Assembly: GCF_015687175.1 (NCBI RefSeq)
Contig: NZ_JADPQG010000001.1
Coordinates: forward strand, 1,178,001 to 1,242,000
From: Reinekea sp. G2M2-21
GTDB lineage: Bacteria > Pseudomonadota > Gammaproteobacteria > Pseudomonadales > Natronospirillaceae
Reading direction: 5' to 3'
DNA: 64,000 bases
This document shows, piece after piece, positions 54,182 to 62,508 of this stretch; the stretch's first letter is position 1; the number at the start of each line of letters is the position of its first letter. The notes under the pieces are model-generated. The model had not been told where the DNA came from. It was given only the letters and a program-made list of their open reading frames with translations, and made no database searches. Both the position numbers and the translations under genes were made by a program.

Positions 54182-55273
54182 TTATTCCGTGCGTTCCAAT
54201 ACCACGCCAGATTCCATATGGTCGGTGTATGGGAACTGATCAAACAGAGCCGCCGCCGTCATTTGGTAAGTGGATTGCAGTTTGCTGATGTTTTCTACCA
54301 TGGTCACCGGATTGCACGAAACATAGATAATGCGTCTAAAACGTTTTAACAGCTCTACCGTGTCGTCATCCAGACCGGCTCTGGGTGGGTCGACTAGGAC
54401 CGTATCAAAATCGTAATTCTGTATGCCAAACTCGTTGAACCGTCGGTTAGGTTCATTGTGTAACCAGGCTTTAGACAGGTCTTCACTGGCCATTCTGGCA
54501 ATTTTCAGATTCTGGCATTTGTTCAGCGCTATATTCTCTTGCGCACTGGTCACTGACGTTCGTGATATTTCCGTGCCTAACGCATTGCGGAAGTTTTTAG
54601 CCATGGGAATCGAGAAATTACCATTGCCACAGTACATTTCCATTAAATCATACTGCTGAGTGCCTCGACTGTTTGCGACCGCCCAGGCCACCATTTTTTC
54701 ACATACGGCCGCATTAGGCTGCGTAAAACTGTTTTCGTATTGGTGGAAGTGAAAATGTTGATCACCTATCTGCAAGGTCTCGGTCACGTAATCTCGCTCT
54801 AACACGAAACGTTGTTTGCGGGCGCGACCGATAACAGGGAAGCCCCATACGGATTGCCAATGTCGGCCACGTGTCTCCCAGTTTTCATCCAGTTTGCGGT
54901 GATAAATCAGGGTGATCAGAGCATCACCTGATTGAGTGGTTAAAAATTCGACCTGGAACAGTTTGAATCGTAATTCCGGGTCCTCATGGATTGCGATCCG
55001 GACCTTCTCCATCAAACGATTTAGCAAGGTTGAAGCAATCGGGAACTCAGTCACCTCGACGGGTGTTCTTCGATCTTCAGGCCGAAACATAGCAAAGAAC
55101 GATTTATCATCCTCATGCCAAACTCGAAATTCCGCGCGCATGCGATAATGTTGAGTGGGTGATGCAAATATTTCGATTGTCGGATGTGACCAGCCCGAAA
55201 GGAGTTCGGTCAAATGATCCGCTTTGACTGACAGTTGTTGTTGGTAGTTTTCGGGGGCAAAAGGAAAGGGCAT
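54182..55273 (-). CDS. trmA: tRNA (uracil-5-)-methyltransferase TrmA
   Basis: A 363-residue enzyme making the T of the T-loop (m5U54). SAM motif I is DLMEMYCGNGNFSIPMA, motif IV TVLVDPPRAGLDDDT, and the nucleophile cysteine lies in IIYVSCNPVTM; the final catalytic glutamate is in the last residues (SGVVLERTE). Length equals E. coli TrmA within a few residues. It appears monocistronic. Confidence 0.97.
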   Translation of the reverse strand: MPFPFAPENYQQQLSVKADHLTELLSGWSHPTIEIFASPTQHYRMRAEFRVWHEDDKSFFAMFRPEDRRTPVEVTEFPIASTLLNRLMEKVRIAIHEDPELRFKLFQVEFLTTQSGDALITLIYHRKLDENWETRGRHWQSVWGFPVIGRARKQRFVLERDYVTETLQIGDQHFHFHQYENSFTQPNAAVCEKMVAWAVANSRGTQQYDLMEMYCGNGNFSIPMAKNFRNALGTEISRTSVTSAQENIALNKCQNLKIARMASEDLSKAWLHNEPNRRFNEFGIQNYDFDTVLVDPPRAGLDDDTVELLKRFRRIIYVSCNPVTMVENISKLQSTYQMTAAALFDQFPYTDHMESGVVLERTE

Positions 55274-55428
55274 GATCGTGCTCAGCTAAAAAGTCGGGGA
55301 ATTGTAGGGCTATTTGCTGATATTTCTAGTTTATACCGTTATCTGGTGTGTTTTTACACTTTTGCTGGCATTTACTTAATCGATTCCTATAATCGCCCCT
55401 TTTTTTAAGTAATCAAACAGGCATCTAT

Positions 55429-56055
55429 ATGGACCATGCACTCATTCAAGATATCACAGCCGATATTCGGGAATTTCTCCTGTGTGCAACGCCACAAGGA
55501 TGGGTCGATGCTGCCTTGAACGACTTACCGACATTGCTGATAGATCATGCGAACTGTGAGAAAAAGGCAGCGTCAACGGCCATGTCGATGATGTACAAAT
55601 ACATCGATCGAAAAGAACTGTTGGCTAAAATGAGCAAGTTAGCGCGTGAAGAATTGGTTCATTTCGATCAGGTAACCAAAATCATGTACGCCCGTGATAT
55701 AGACTATACGCCGGTGTCAGCAGCACGATATGCATCTGCGCTCCACAAGTTGGTTCGTAAAGAAGAGCCTTTGCAGCTCATTGATAAATGCATATTGGGC
55801 GCCATTGTCGAAGCGCGTTCCTGTGAACGTTTCGCGGTACTCATCCCATTCTTGGACGATGAACTGGCTAAGTTTTATTTCTCATTACTGAAAAGTGAAG
55901 GGCGTCATTTTCGGGATTATCTTACTCTGGCGCAGCTTTATTCCGATGAGCCTATTGACGCTCGTGTTGAAGAGTTTTTGTTGGCGGAGAAAGAGTTGAT
56001 TGAAAGCGAGGATGTTGAGTTTCGATTTCACAGTGGCGTTCCAAGCGCTGCCTGA
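55429..56055 (+). CDS. miaE: tRNA-(ms2io6A)-hydroxylase MiaE
   Basis: A 208-residue ferritin-like di-iron protein hydroxylating ms2i6A37 of tRNA. Iron ligands fit ANCEKKAASTAMSMMYKYID, LAREELVHFDQVTKIM and VEARSCERFAVL, followed by SEGRHFRDYL: the E..ExxH..E..ExxH pattern. The 3' end overlaps lpxH by 28 bases in opposite orientation. Confidence 0.93.
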   Translation: MDHALIQDITADIREFLLCATPQGWVDAALNDLPTLLIDHANCEKKAASTAMSMMYKYIDRKELLAKMSKLAREELVHFDQVTKIMYARDIDYTPVSAARYASALHKLVRKEEPLQLIDKCILGAIVEARSCERFAVLIPFLDDELAKFYFSLLKSEGRHFRDYLTLAQLYSDEPIDARVEEFLLAEKELIESEDVEFRFHSGVPSAA

Positions 56056-56804
56056 AAGTCAGGGGCGGCAATATCGAACTGGTGCAAGGATAGTTGGTTA
56101 CCGTCAAACCGTCCGAACCATCCCAGTTTATGCCAGTCTCCCAGAACCATTCGTTGAATATTTCCCCGGTTGCATTGATGAAGGTGAATATTGGCAAGGT
56201 GTGTATGGCCGTGTATGAGTATATTGCTGGCATGGCTTGCTGCTGAGTCAAGTACTGCATCTTGGTTTACATCGATAAGTGATTCGTAGCGCTTAAACTT
56301 CTCAGTTGAATTCTGTCGAAGCTTTTCTGCCAAGCGCCTGCGAAAACGTGCTGGCAGCGACAGTAAAATATTCATTACCACAGGGTGGCGAATCACCGCG
56401 CGAAAACGCTGATAGCTGATGTCATCTGTGCACAAAAGATCGCCGTGGCAAAGCAACAATCTTTCGCCCCCAATGCAAACAATCGTGTTATCGCTAATAA
56501 GCTCCATATTGCTAAGTTGACAGTAACGGTTGCCAAGGCTGAAGTCGCGATTGCCGGGCAAAAAGTACAAGTTTATGTTTTTACTTTTGGACTGGGTCGC
56601 CAGTTTTTCTGCCACAGCCTTTGATAATTCTGTTGCTATATCGTCACCGATCCAATACTCAAAAAAATCGCCCAAAATGAACAGGGCCTCGGTTTCGGCG
56701 GGAATCCATTCCAGAAACGAATAAAAAGCCCGGATGCAATCCGGGCGATTTTCAGTCAAATGCAGATCAGAAATGAAAATTGCATTTGTGTGATTTATCG
56801 ACAT
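56028..56804 (-). CDS. lpxH: UDP-2,3-diacylglucosamine diphosphatase
   Basis: A 258-residue calcineurin-like phosphoesterase in the lipid A pathway, giving lipid X and UMP. All metal motifs are present: FISDLHLTENRPD, LGDFFEYWIGDD, LPGNRDFSLG, LLCHGDLLCTDD and LIHGHTHLANI. The last 10 residues extend into miaE on the other strand. It follows ppiB by only 3 bases, as in many gammaproteobacteria, so they are one operon. Confidence 0.95.
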   Translation of the reverse strand: MSINHTNAIFISDLHLTENRPDCIRAFYSFLEWIPAETEALFILGDFFEYWIGDDIATELSKAVAEKLATQSKSKNINLYFLPGNRDFSLGNRYCQLSNMELISDNTIVCIGGERLLLCHGDLLCTDDISYQRFRAVIRHPVVMNILLSLPARFRRRLAEKLRQNSTEKFKRYESLIDVNQDAVLDSAASHASNILIHGHTHLANIHLHQCNRGNIQRMVLGDWHKLGWFGRFDGNQLSLHQFDIAAPDFQAALGTPL

Positions 56805-56807
56805 TAA

Positions 56808-57305
56808 TCAGTCAGCCATAGTCGCTGTTTCGATGATGACATCTTCCGTAGGAACGTCCTGATGACCAGCGCGGAATGTCGTAGGTACAGATTTAATACG
56901 GTCTACCACATCAGTTCCATCAATGACTTCACCGAACACTGCATAGCCCCAACCGTCTGCTGTTTCGGACTTGAAATCTAAAAATGAATTGTCTGCAACG
57001 TTTATGAAAAACTGCGCTGTGGCTGAATGTGGGTCCATGGTGCGGGCCATTGCAACACTGTACTTAGTGTTTTTAAGGCCGTTATTGGCTTCATTTTCTA
57101 TTGGGTTGCCTGTCTCACGCTGCGTCATTCCCGGTTCAAAACCGCCGCCCTGAATCATAAATCCATTGATGACCCGGTGAAAAATCAATCCGTCAAAGAA
57201 ACCATCTTCAACATATTTTTTGAAGTTTTCTGCTGTCTTTGGTGCTTTTTCAAAATTCAGTTTGATGGTTATGTCGCCCATCGATGTTTTCATCAGTACG
57301 TTCAT
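56808..57305 (-). CDS. ppiB: Cytoplasmic cyclophilin-type peptidyl-prolyl isomerase
   Basis: A 165-residue cyclophilin with no signal peptide. Active-site motifs are [14 protein letters not shown] (Arg, Phe), [20 protein letters not shown] and [12 protein letters not shown]. It catalyses cis-trans isomerisation of prolyl bonds. AAGGAACGACT precedes the ATG. lpxH follows directly. Confidence 0.96.
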   Translation of the reverse strand: MNVLMKTSMGDITIKLNFEKAPKTAENFKKYVEDGFFDGLIFHRVINGFMIQGGGFEPGMTQRETGNPIENEANNGLKNTKYSVAMARTMDPHSATAQFFINVADNSFLDFKSETADGWGYAVFGEVIDGTDVVDRIKSVPTTFRAGHQDVPTEDVIIETATMAD

Positions 57306-57320
57306 AGTCGTTCCTTAGTG

Positions 57321-58187
57321 TTAATTTGTGATGCCTAAGTGTAGCTGTTTTGCGGCAATTAAAGTGTTTTCCATTAGTGTGGCAACGGTCATGGGGCCGA
57401 CACCACCGGGTACAGGTGTGATCCAACCAGCTTTTTGTTCAGCCGCGATAAACTCAACATCGCCGACAATTTTATTGTTGTTGTCTCTGTTTATGCCCAC
57501 ATCAACGACAATAGCACCTTCTTTAATCCATTCGCCTTTAACCAGGCCTGGTTTACCGGCGGCGACGACGACGATGTCGGCGTTACGGATATGGCCTTCC
57601 AGATTTTTAGTGAATCGGTGAGTGGTGATGACCGTGCAGCCGGCGAGCAATAACTCAAGCGCCATAGGTCGGCCAACGTGATTGGAGGCGCCAACCACTA
57701 CTGCATCCTTTCCTCGGATTTCTTCGCCCGTGCTTTTTAACAGCGTCATAATACCTTTAGGTGTGCAGCTTTCGAGTAGGGGGCGACGTTGTGCAAGGCG
57801 GCCGATATTGAACGGGTGAAAACCGTCAACGTCTTTGTCAACTTTGATGCGCTCGACGATGGTATCCGCGTTTATGTGTTCTGGCAGTGGCATCTGAACC
57901 AGTATGCCATCGATAGAGGCGTCTTCGTTCAACCGATCAATCAGTTCAATTAATTCAGATTCCTTTGTTTCGGTCGGCATTTCGTAGCTTTTTGACTTAA
58001 ACCCGACTTCTTCGCAGGATTTGATTTTGCTGCCAACATATTTTTGTGATGCAAAGTCAGATCCCACCAGTACCACTGCCAACCCGGGAGGGCGGTGCCC
58101 TTGACTGGTTAGAGCTTTTACATCATTTGCTATTTTCGTTTTCAATTCAGCCGCAATGGCCTTTCCGTCAATAATTTTCGCAGACAC
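57321..58187 (-). CDS. folD: Methylenetetrahydrofolate dehydrogenase / cyclohydrolase FolD
   Basis: A 288-residue bifunctional folate enzyme with the E. coli length. It starts [20 protein letters not shown] and has [16 protein letters not shown] with the catalytic lysine, [10 protein letters not shown], the NADP site [14 protein letters not shown] and the C-terminal [14 protein letters not shown]. The frame stays open to 58427, but those residues run antisense into the tRNA-Pro promoter; I choose the GTG at 58187 with AGGTGA upstream because family similarity starts there. Confidence 0.95.
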   Translation of the reverse strand: MSAKIIDGKAIAAELKTKIANDVKALTSQGHRPPGLAVVLVGSDFASQKYVGSKIKSCEEVGFKSKSYEMPTETKESELIELIDRLNEDASIDGILVQMPLPEHINADTIVERIKVDKDVDGFHPFNIGRLAQRRPLLESCTPKGIMTLLKSTGEEIRGKDAVVVGASNHVGRPMALELLLAGCTVITTHRFTKNLEGHIRNADIVVVAAGKPGLVKGEWIKEGAIVVDVGINRDNNNKIVGDVEFIAAEQKAGWITPVPGGVGPMTVATLMENTLIAAKQLHLGITN

Positions 58188-58341
58188 TGATTTATCACCT
58201 AAGGTGGCAGAGGAAATATGAGGCGCGATTTTCGCATGGCCCCGGCATGACGGCAACCGCGAAGAAAGGTTCAAAGGATGGTCGAAAATTGCGCTGAATA
58301 AAGCTATCACCTTGTTTTTTAAGATTTTTTTTAAAAAATGT

Positions 58342-58370
58342 TTGACGAGGCAATGAGTCATCATTAATAT
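58342..58370 (+). promoter_or_regulatory. sigma70 promoter of the tRNA-Pro-Arg-His operon
   Basis: TTGACG, 17 bases, TAATAT and a GC-rich discriminator GCGCGCC form a near-ideal stable-RNA promoter. It is preceded by an A/T tract (TTTTTTTTAAAAAATG) like an UP element, closely resembling the one before the tRNA-Gly cluster. Confidence 0.88.
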
Positions 58371-58399
58371 GCGCGCCACGTTGACGGACACAAGTCGAT

Positions 58400-58476
<77 letters not shown>

Positions 58477-58621
58477 ATCTTTGAATTGGTGCTTAAAGTG
58501 CTTTAGGGTACTTTCGGTGAGCAGTAACAAGGTTGGAGTGTGGTAAGTTGGCAGTGCTGCGTAGTTTGTTTCACTGTCAATGTGCCGAAACTTAGACAAG
58601 TGGCCGGTAGGAACGGGCAGA

Positions 58622-58698
58622 GCGCTCGTAGCTCAACCGGATAGAGCACACGCCTTCTAAGCGTGTGGTTGCAGGTTCGAGTCCTGCCGGGCGTGCCA
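58622..58698 (+). tRNA. tRNA-Arg (TCT)
   Basis: A 77-base tRNA: acceptor GCGCTCG pairing with CGGGCGT through two G-U pairs, anticodon loop CTTCTAA with TCT, T-loop GTTCGAGTC, encoded CCA. Confidence 0.96.
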
Positions 58699-58716
58699 TC
58701 CAACAACGGTTAATGT

Positions 58717-58793
58717 GGTGGGCGTAGCTCAGTTGGTAGAGCCCCGGATTGTGATTCCGGTGGTCGTGGGTTCGATCCCCATCGTCCACCCCA
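58717..58793 (+). tRNA. tRNA-His (GTG)
   Basis: A 77-base tRNA including the extra 5' G (position -1) of histidine tRNA: acceptor GTGGGCG with CGTCCAC, anticodon loop TTGTGAT with GTG, T-loop GTTCGATCC, encoded CCA. Confidence 0.96.
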
Positions 58794-58800
58794 ATAAATG

Positions 58801-58833
58801 AAAAGGCCGTTTGTAAAAACGGCCTTTTTTTTT
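58801..58833 (+). terminator. Terminator after tRNA-His
   Basis: AAAAGGCCGTTT, loop GTAA, AAACGGCC followed by nine T residues is a strong rho-independent terminator of the tRNA transcript. Confidence 0.95.
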
Positions 58834-58952
58834 GCCTTTATCGTCTTAAATCACTGTTTTAAGCCGTTTAGGGCTTGATTATACGAGGTTGGCTCCTTAG
58901 AGTATCAGCCCCCAAAATTGTGTGTATATCATCTATATAAAGAGGAAGCCTC

Positions 58953-60266
58953 ATGCAAGTTTCTGTCGAGACGACTGCAGGTCTTGAGCGTCGCATGACT
59001 GTTGGTGTACCAGCAGGAGATGTTGACAATGCTGTTACCCAAAAATTGAAAGAAACCGCTCGACGAGTGCGAATTGATGGCTTTCGTCCCGGTAAAGTCC
59101 CTGTTTCTGTTGTTAAGCAGCGTTTCGGTGACGGTATCCGCGCTGAAGTGTTGGAAGAAGTAGTGCGTAATCAATATTTTCAGGCATTGTCAGCCGAAAA
59201 AATCGTACCTGCGGGTTCGCCAAAAATTGAATTCACCAAAGATGTTGCCGGTGAAGACGTAGAATTTGTTGCGACTTTCGAAGTGTTCCCAGACGTAAAG
59301 CTGGCGTCCTTCGAAGGTTTTGAATTTGAAAAATCAACAGCTGAAGTGACTGATGCTGACATTGAGAAGATGTTAGAAAACCTGCGCAAGCAGCGTGCAA
59401 ACTTCATTTCAGTTGAACGTGCTGCCAAAGACGGTGACCGCGTGAAGATCGACTTTACTGGCAAAGTCGACGGTGAAGCGTTTGACGGAGGCTCTGCCGA
59501 AGGTCAATTCGTGACTTTGGGTTCAGGTCAGATGATTCCTGGCTTTGAATCCGGTATCGAAGGGATGGAAGTAGGCGCCGAAAAGGCGGTCGAAGTGACC
59601 TTTCCTGAAGATTACGGTAACAAAGATCTCGCTGGCAAAGCCGCTGTTTTCGATATCAAAGTTCATGAAATTGCCGAAGCTGAGCTGCCTGAATTAAATG
59701 AAGAATTCTTCACCGCTTTTGGTGCTGAAGGTAAAGATCTTGAAACTTTCCGCGCTGAAGTCCGGTCGAACATGGAGCGTGAAGCTCGTACCGCTCTTGA
59801 AGGTAAGTTGAAAAACGCTGTGATCGAAAAGTTGGTTGAAGCGAATAGCTTTGACGTACCTAAAGCGCTGGTTCAGGACGAGATCGTTCGATTGAAACAG
59901 CAGGCGGTTCAGCAGTTTGGTGGTCAGGCTCAATTGGATCCAAACCAGTTACCTGATGAATTGTTTTCAGAGCAAGCCGAACGTCGTGTTAAGGTCGGCC
60001 TGATCATGAATGAAGTGATCTCTTCTGCTGAAATTAAAGCGGATGACGCTGCGGTGAAAGCTTATATTGAAGATCAAGCATCTGTTTACCAAGATCCTCA
60101 GCAGGTTATTGACTACTACAGCAGTAACCCTGAAATGCTTGAGCAAGTTAAGGCTGTTGTGGTTGAAAACGCCGCAGTTGACCATATCCTAGAGCAATCT
60201 AAGGTGGTTGACTCAGTGGTCAGCTACGAAGAAGCCATTAAATCAAATGCTCGTACTCAGGGTTAA
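58953..60266 (+). CDS. tig: Trigger factor, ribosome-associated chaperone
   Basis: A 437-residue ribosome-bound chaperone/prolyl isomerase. The ribosome-docking signature is GFRPGKVP in the N-terminal domain (about residues 43-50). The FKBP-like domain follows (about 150-245: VKIDFTGKVDGEAFDGGSAE, IPGFESGIEGM, VTFPEDYG), then the long helical C-terminal arms. GAGGAAG precedes the ATG. It opens the tig-clpP-clpX-lon cluster. Confidence 0.97.
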   Translation: MQVSVETTAGLERRMTVGVPAGDVDNAVTQKLKETARRVRIDGFRPGKVPVSVVKQRFGDGIRAEVLEEVVRNQYFQALSAEKIVPAGSPKIEFTKDVAGEDVEFVATFEVFPDVKLASFEGFEFEKSTAEVTDADIEKMLENLRKQRANFISVERAAKDGDRVKIDFTGKVDGEAFDGGSAEGQFVTLGSGQMIPGFESGIEGMEVGAEKAVEVTFPEDYGNKDLAGKAAVFDIKVHEIAEAELPELNEEFFTAFGAEGKDLETFRAEVRSNMEREARTALEGKLKNAVIEKLVEANSFDVPKALVQDEIVRLKQQAVQQFGGQAQLDPNQLPDELFSEQAERRVKVGLIMNEVISSAEIKADDAAVKAYIEDQASVYQDPQQVIDYYSSNPEMLEQVKAVVVENAAVDHILEQSKVVDSVVSYEEAIKSNARTQG

Positions 60267-60313
60267 TTATTCGTAACTCTCTGTAACAGTATTCGAATTA
60301 AACGACTACAATT

Positions 60314-60350
60314 AAAGTTGGCTCTTCACACAGAAAGCCAACTTTTTTTT
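60314..60350 (+). terminator. Terminator after tig
   Basis: AAAGTTGGCT and AGCCAACTTT pair perfectly around a 12-base loop and are followed by a T-run, 47 bases past the tig stop. Part of tig transcription is therefore uncoupled from clpP. Confidence 0.9.
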
Positions 60351-60377
60351 GTTCTAATAAAATCAAGGAGTCGGTAT

Positions 60378-61010
60378 ATGTCAACCAATCGCGAATCGGG
60401 TTTTGCGGGTGATATTCGAAATGCAGGTGGCCTTGTGCCGATGGTCATTGAGCAAACCTCGCGGGGAGAGCGTTCTTTTGATATATATTCAAGGCTGTTA
60501 AAAGAGAATGTGATCTTTGTGGTTGGTCAGGTTGAAGACTATATGGCCAACCTGATTGTTGCTCAGTTGTTGTTTCTGGAAAGTGAAAATCCGGATAAAG
60601 ACATTCACCTTTATATTAATTCGCCCGGTGGTTCGGTCACGGCTGGTATGGCAATTTATGACACCATGCAATTTATTAAACCAGACGTCAGTACGATGTG
60701 TATCGGTCAGGCAGCCAGTATGGGTGCCTTATTGTTAACTGGCGGTGCGAAAGGTAAGCGCTATTGTTTGCCTAATTCGAGAATGATGATTCACCAGCCG
60801 TTGGGTGGGTATCAGGGTCAGGCGACGGATATTGAGATCCACGCTAAAGAAATTCTTGATATGAAACAGCGTTTGAATGAAATAATGGCGTTTCACACTG
60901 GTCGTCCTCTGGCAGATGTCGAAAAAGACACAGACAGAGACAATTTTTTGACTGCTTCGCAAGCTGTAGAGTACGGTTTGATTGATAAAGTGATTACGGA
61001 TCGGTCGTGA
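60378..61010 (+). CDS. clpP: ClpP, ATP-dependent protease proteolytic subunit
   Basis: A 210-residue serine protease forming the 14-mer chamber used with ClpX. The catalytic Ser is in [12 protein letters not shown], His in [11 protein letters not shown] and Asp in [20 protein letters not shown] is the oxyanion region. ATG 60378 is chosen because AAGGAG lies 11-16 bases upstream and the family N-terminus begins there (a short propeptide is likely); the frame is open to 60318 through the terminator. Confidence 0.97.
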   Translation: MSTNRESGFAGDIRNAGGLVPMVIEQTSRGERSFDIYSRLLKENVIFVVGQVEDYMANLIVAQLLFLESENPDKDIHLYINSPGGSVTAGMAIYDTMQFIKPDVSTMCIGQAASMGALLLTGGAKGKRYCLPNSRMMIHQPLGGYQGQATDIEIHAKEILDMKQRLNEIMAFHTGRPLADVEKDTDRDNFLTASQAVEYGLIDKVITDRS

Positions 61011-61019
61011 CGCGGTAGT

Positions 61020-61094
61020 ATGTAACCTAAAAATTTACAAAATCCCACGAAAGTTAGGGGCTGAAAACTTGCTTTTATAGCAAGGTGGTTACAT
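61020..61094 (+). repeat. Nested inverted repeats in the clpP-clpX spacer
   Basis: ATGTAACC (61020-61027) pairs with GGTTACAT (61087-61094). Inside lie CCTAA(23)TTAGG at 61026-61058 and a hairpin CTTGC-TTTTATA-GCAAG at 61068-61084. Together they could fold into a multi-stem leader of the clpX transcript. No known RNA family is recognised. Confidence 0.5.
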
Positions 61095-61127
61095 CTTTAA
61101 TAAGTAATAAAGTGATGGAGTATTTAG

Positions 61128-62411
61128 ATGGCTGACGATAGAACCAGAAAGGGCGATGATGGCAAACTCCTCTATTGCTCATTCTGTGGTAAGAGCCAGC
61201 ATGAAGTTCGTAAGTTAATTGCTGGCCCGTCGGTGTTTATCTGCGATGAATGTGTCGATCTTTGTAACGACATTATTCGTGAAGAATTGCAAGAAGCCGC
61301 CCCAAAAAGCGAAAACACGCAGTTGCCGGTACCGGCGGAGATCCGCGAAACATTGGATGAATACGTCATCGGGCAAGATCGCGCGAAAATGGTGCTTTCA
61401 GTCGCGGTGTATAACCACTACAAAAGGTTGCAGTACAGTGAGTCGAATACAGATGTAGAGTTAAGCAAGTCTAACATTCTTCTCATAGGTCCGACCGGTA
61501 GCGGTAAAACATTATTGGCTGAAACAATGGCTCGGCTTTTAAACGTACCGTTTACTATGGCAGATGCTACGACTTTGACGGAAGCCGGTTATGTCGGTGA
61601 AGATGTTGAAAATATCATTCAGAAGCTGCTGCAGAAATGTGATTACGACGTAGATAAGGCTCAGCGCGGCATTGTTTACATCGATGAAATTGACAAAATT
61701 TCCCGAAAATCCGACAACCCTTCAATCACCCGGGATGTATCCGGCGAGGGTGTTCAACAGGCGCTGCTAAAGCTTATTGAAGGTACCGTTGCGTCAGTAC
61801 CACCTCAAGGTGGGCGCAAACATCCACAACAGGAGTTTTTGCAGGTTGACACCTCGAATATATTGTTTATTTGTGGTGGTGCTTTTGCGGGCCTGGAAAA
61901 AGTTATCCGCAATCGAACAGAAAAGGGCGGTATCGGGTTTAACGCTGAAGTTAAAAATAAAGACGAACGAAAGCTTGGTTCAGTCATTGCCGAAGTCGAG
62001 CCGGAAGATTTGGTTAAGTACGGTCTGATTCCTGAGTTTATCGGTCGTTTGCCTGTTGTTGCGACGCTAACTGAATTGGATCAGGATGCGTTGGTGCAAA
62101 TATTGACTCAACCTAAGAACTCCTTAATTAAGCAGTATCAGAAGCTGTTTGATATGGAATCGGTTGAACTGGATATTCGCGAAAGTGCATTGAAAGCTGT
62201 TGCGAACCGGGCTATGGAGCGGAATACCGGTGCTCGCGGTTTGCGTTCAATACTCGAAAATGTCTTGTTGGATACTATGTACCGTGTACCATCTGAGGCT
62301 AACGTAACTAAAGTTGTTATTGATGAATCTGTCATTAATGGCGAGTCTGAACCCTTATTGATATACGAAAGTTCTGAATCCCAACGGACCGCAAACGGTC
62401 AATCAGAATAG
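61128..62411 (+). CDS. clpX: ClpX, ATP-dependent unfoldase
   Basis: A 427-residue AAA+ unfoldase delivering substrates to ClpP. The N-terminal zinc-binding domain has [11 protein letters not shown] and CDECVDLC. The AAA+ module shows Walker [16 protein letters not shown], pore loop [10 protein letters not shown], Walker [11 protein letters not shown], and the ClpP-binding IGF-type loop is in [14 protein letters not shown]. The family's sensor regions and C-terminal domain ([13 protein letters not shown]) are complete. Confidence 0.98.
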   Translation: MADDRTRKGDDGKLLYCSFCGKSQHEVRKLIAGPSVFICDECVDLCNDIIREELQEAAPKSENTQLPVPAEIRETLDEYVIGQDRAKMVLSVAVYNHYKRLQYSESNTDVELSKSNILLIGPTGSGKTLLAETMARLLNVPFTMADATTLTEAGYVGEDVENIIQKLLQKCDYDVDKAQRGIVYIDEIDKISRKSDNPSITRDVSGEGVQQALLKLIEGTVASVPPQGGRKHPQQEFLQVDTSNILFICGGAFAGLEKVIRNRTEKGGIGFNAEVKNKDERKLGSVIAEVEPEDLVKYGLIPEFIGRLPVVATLTELDQDALVQILTQPKNSLIKQYQKLFDMESVELDIRESALKAVANRAMERNTGARGLRSILENVLLDTMYRVPSEANVTKVVIDESVINGESEPLLIYESSESQRTANGQSE

Positions 62412-62418
62412 AATAAAT

Positions 62419-62439
62419 CGGGCTCCGGCCCGTTTTTTT
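62419..62439 (+). terminator. Terminator after clpX
   Basis: CGGGC-TCCG-GCCCG followed by seven T residues lies just after the clpX stop. Confidence 0.88.
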
Positions 62440-62508
62440 GTCTAAGCCATTGATATCCTTCAACTTGTCACCATTGTTGGATGATAATTAACACGAATTG
62501 AGGTTTCC

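Noticed and set aside
61016-61030. AGTATGTAACCTAA resembling Ter with three bases deleted
   Set aside because: Requires a gap inside the core contacted by Tus; better explained as one arm of the clpX leader inverted repeat.
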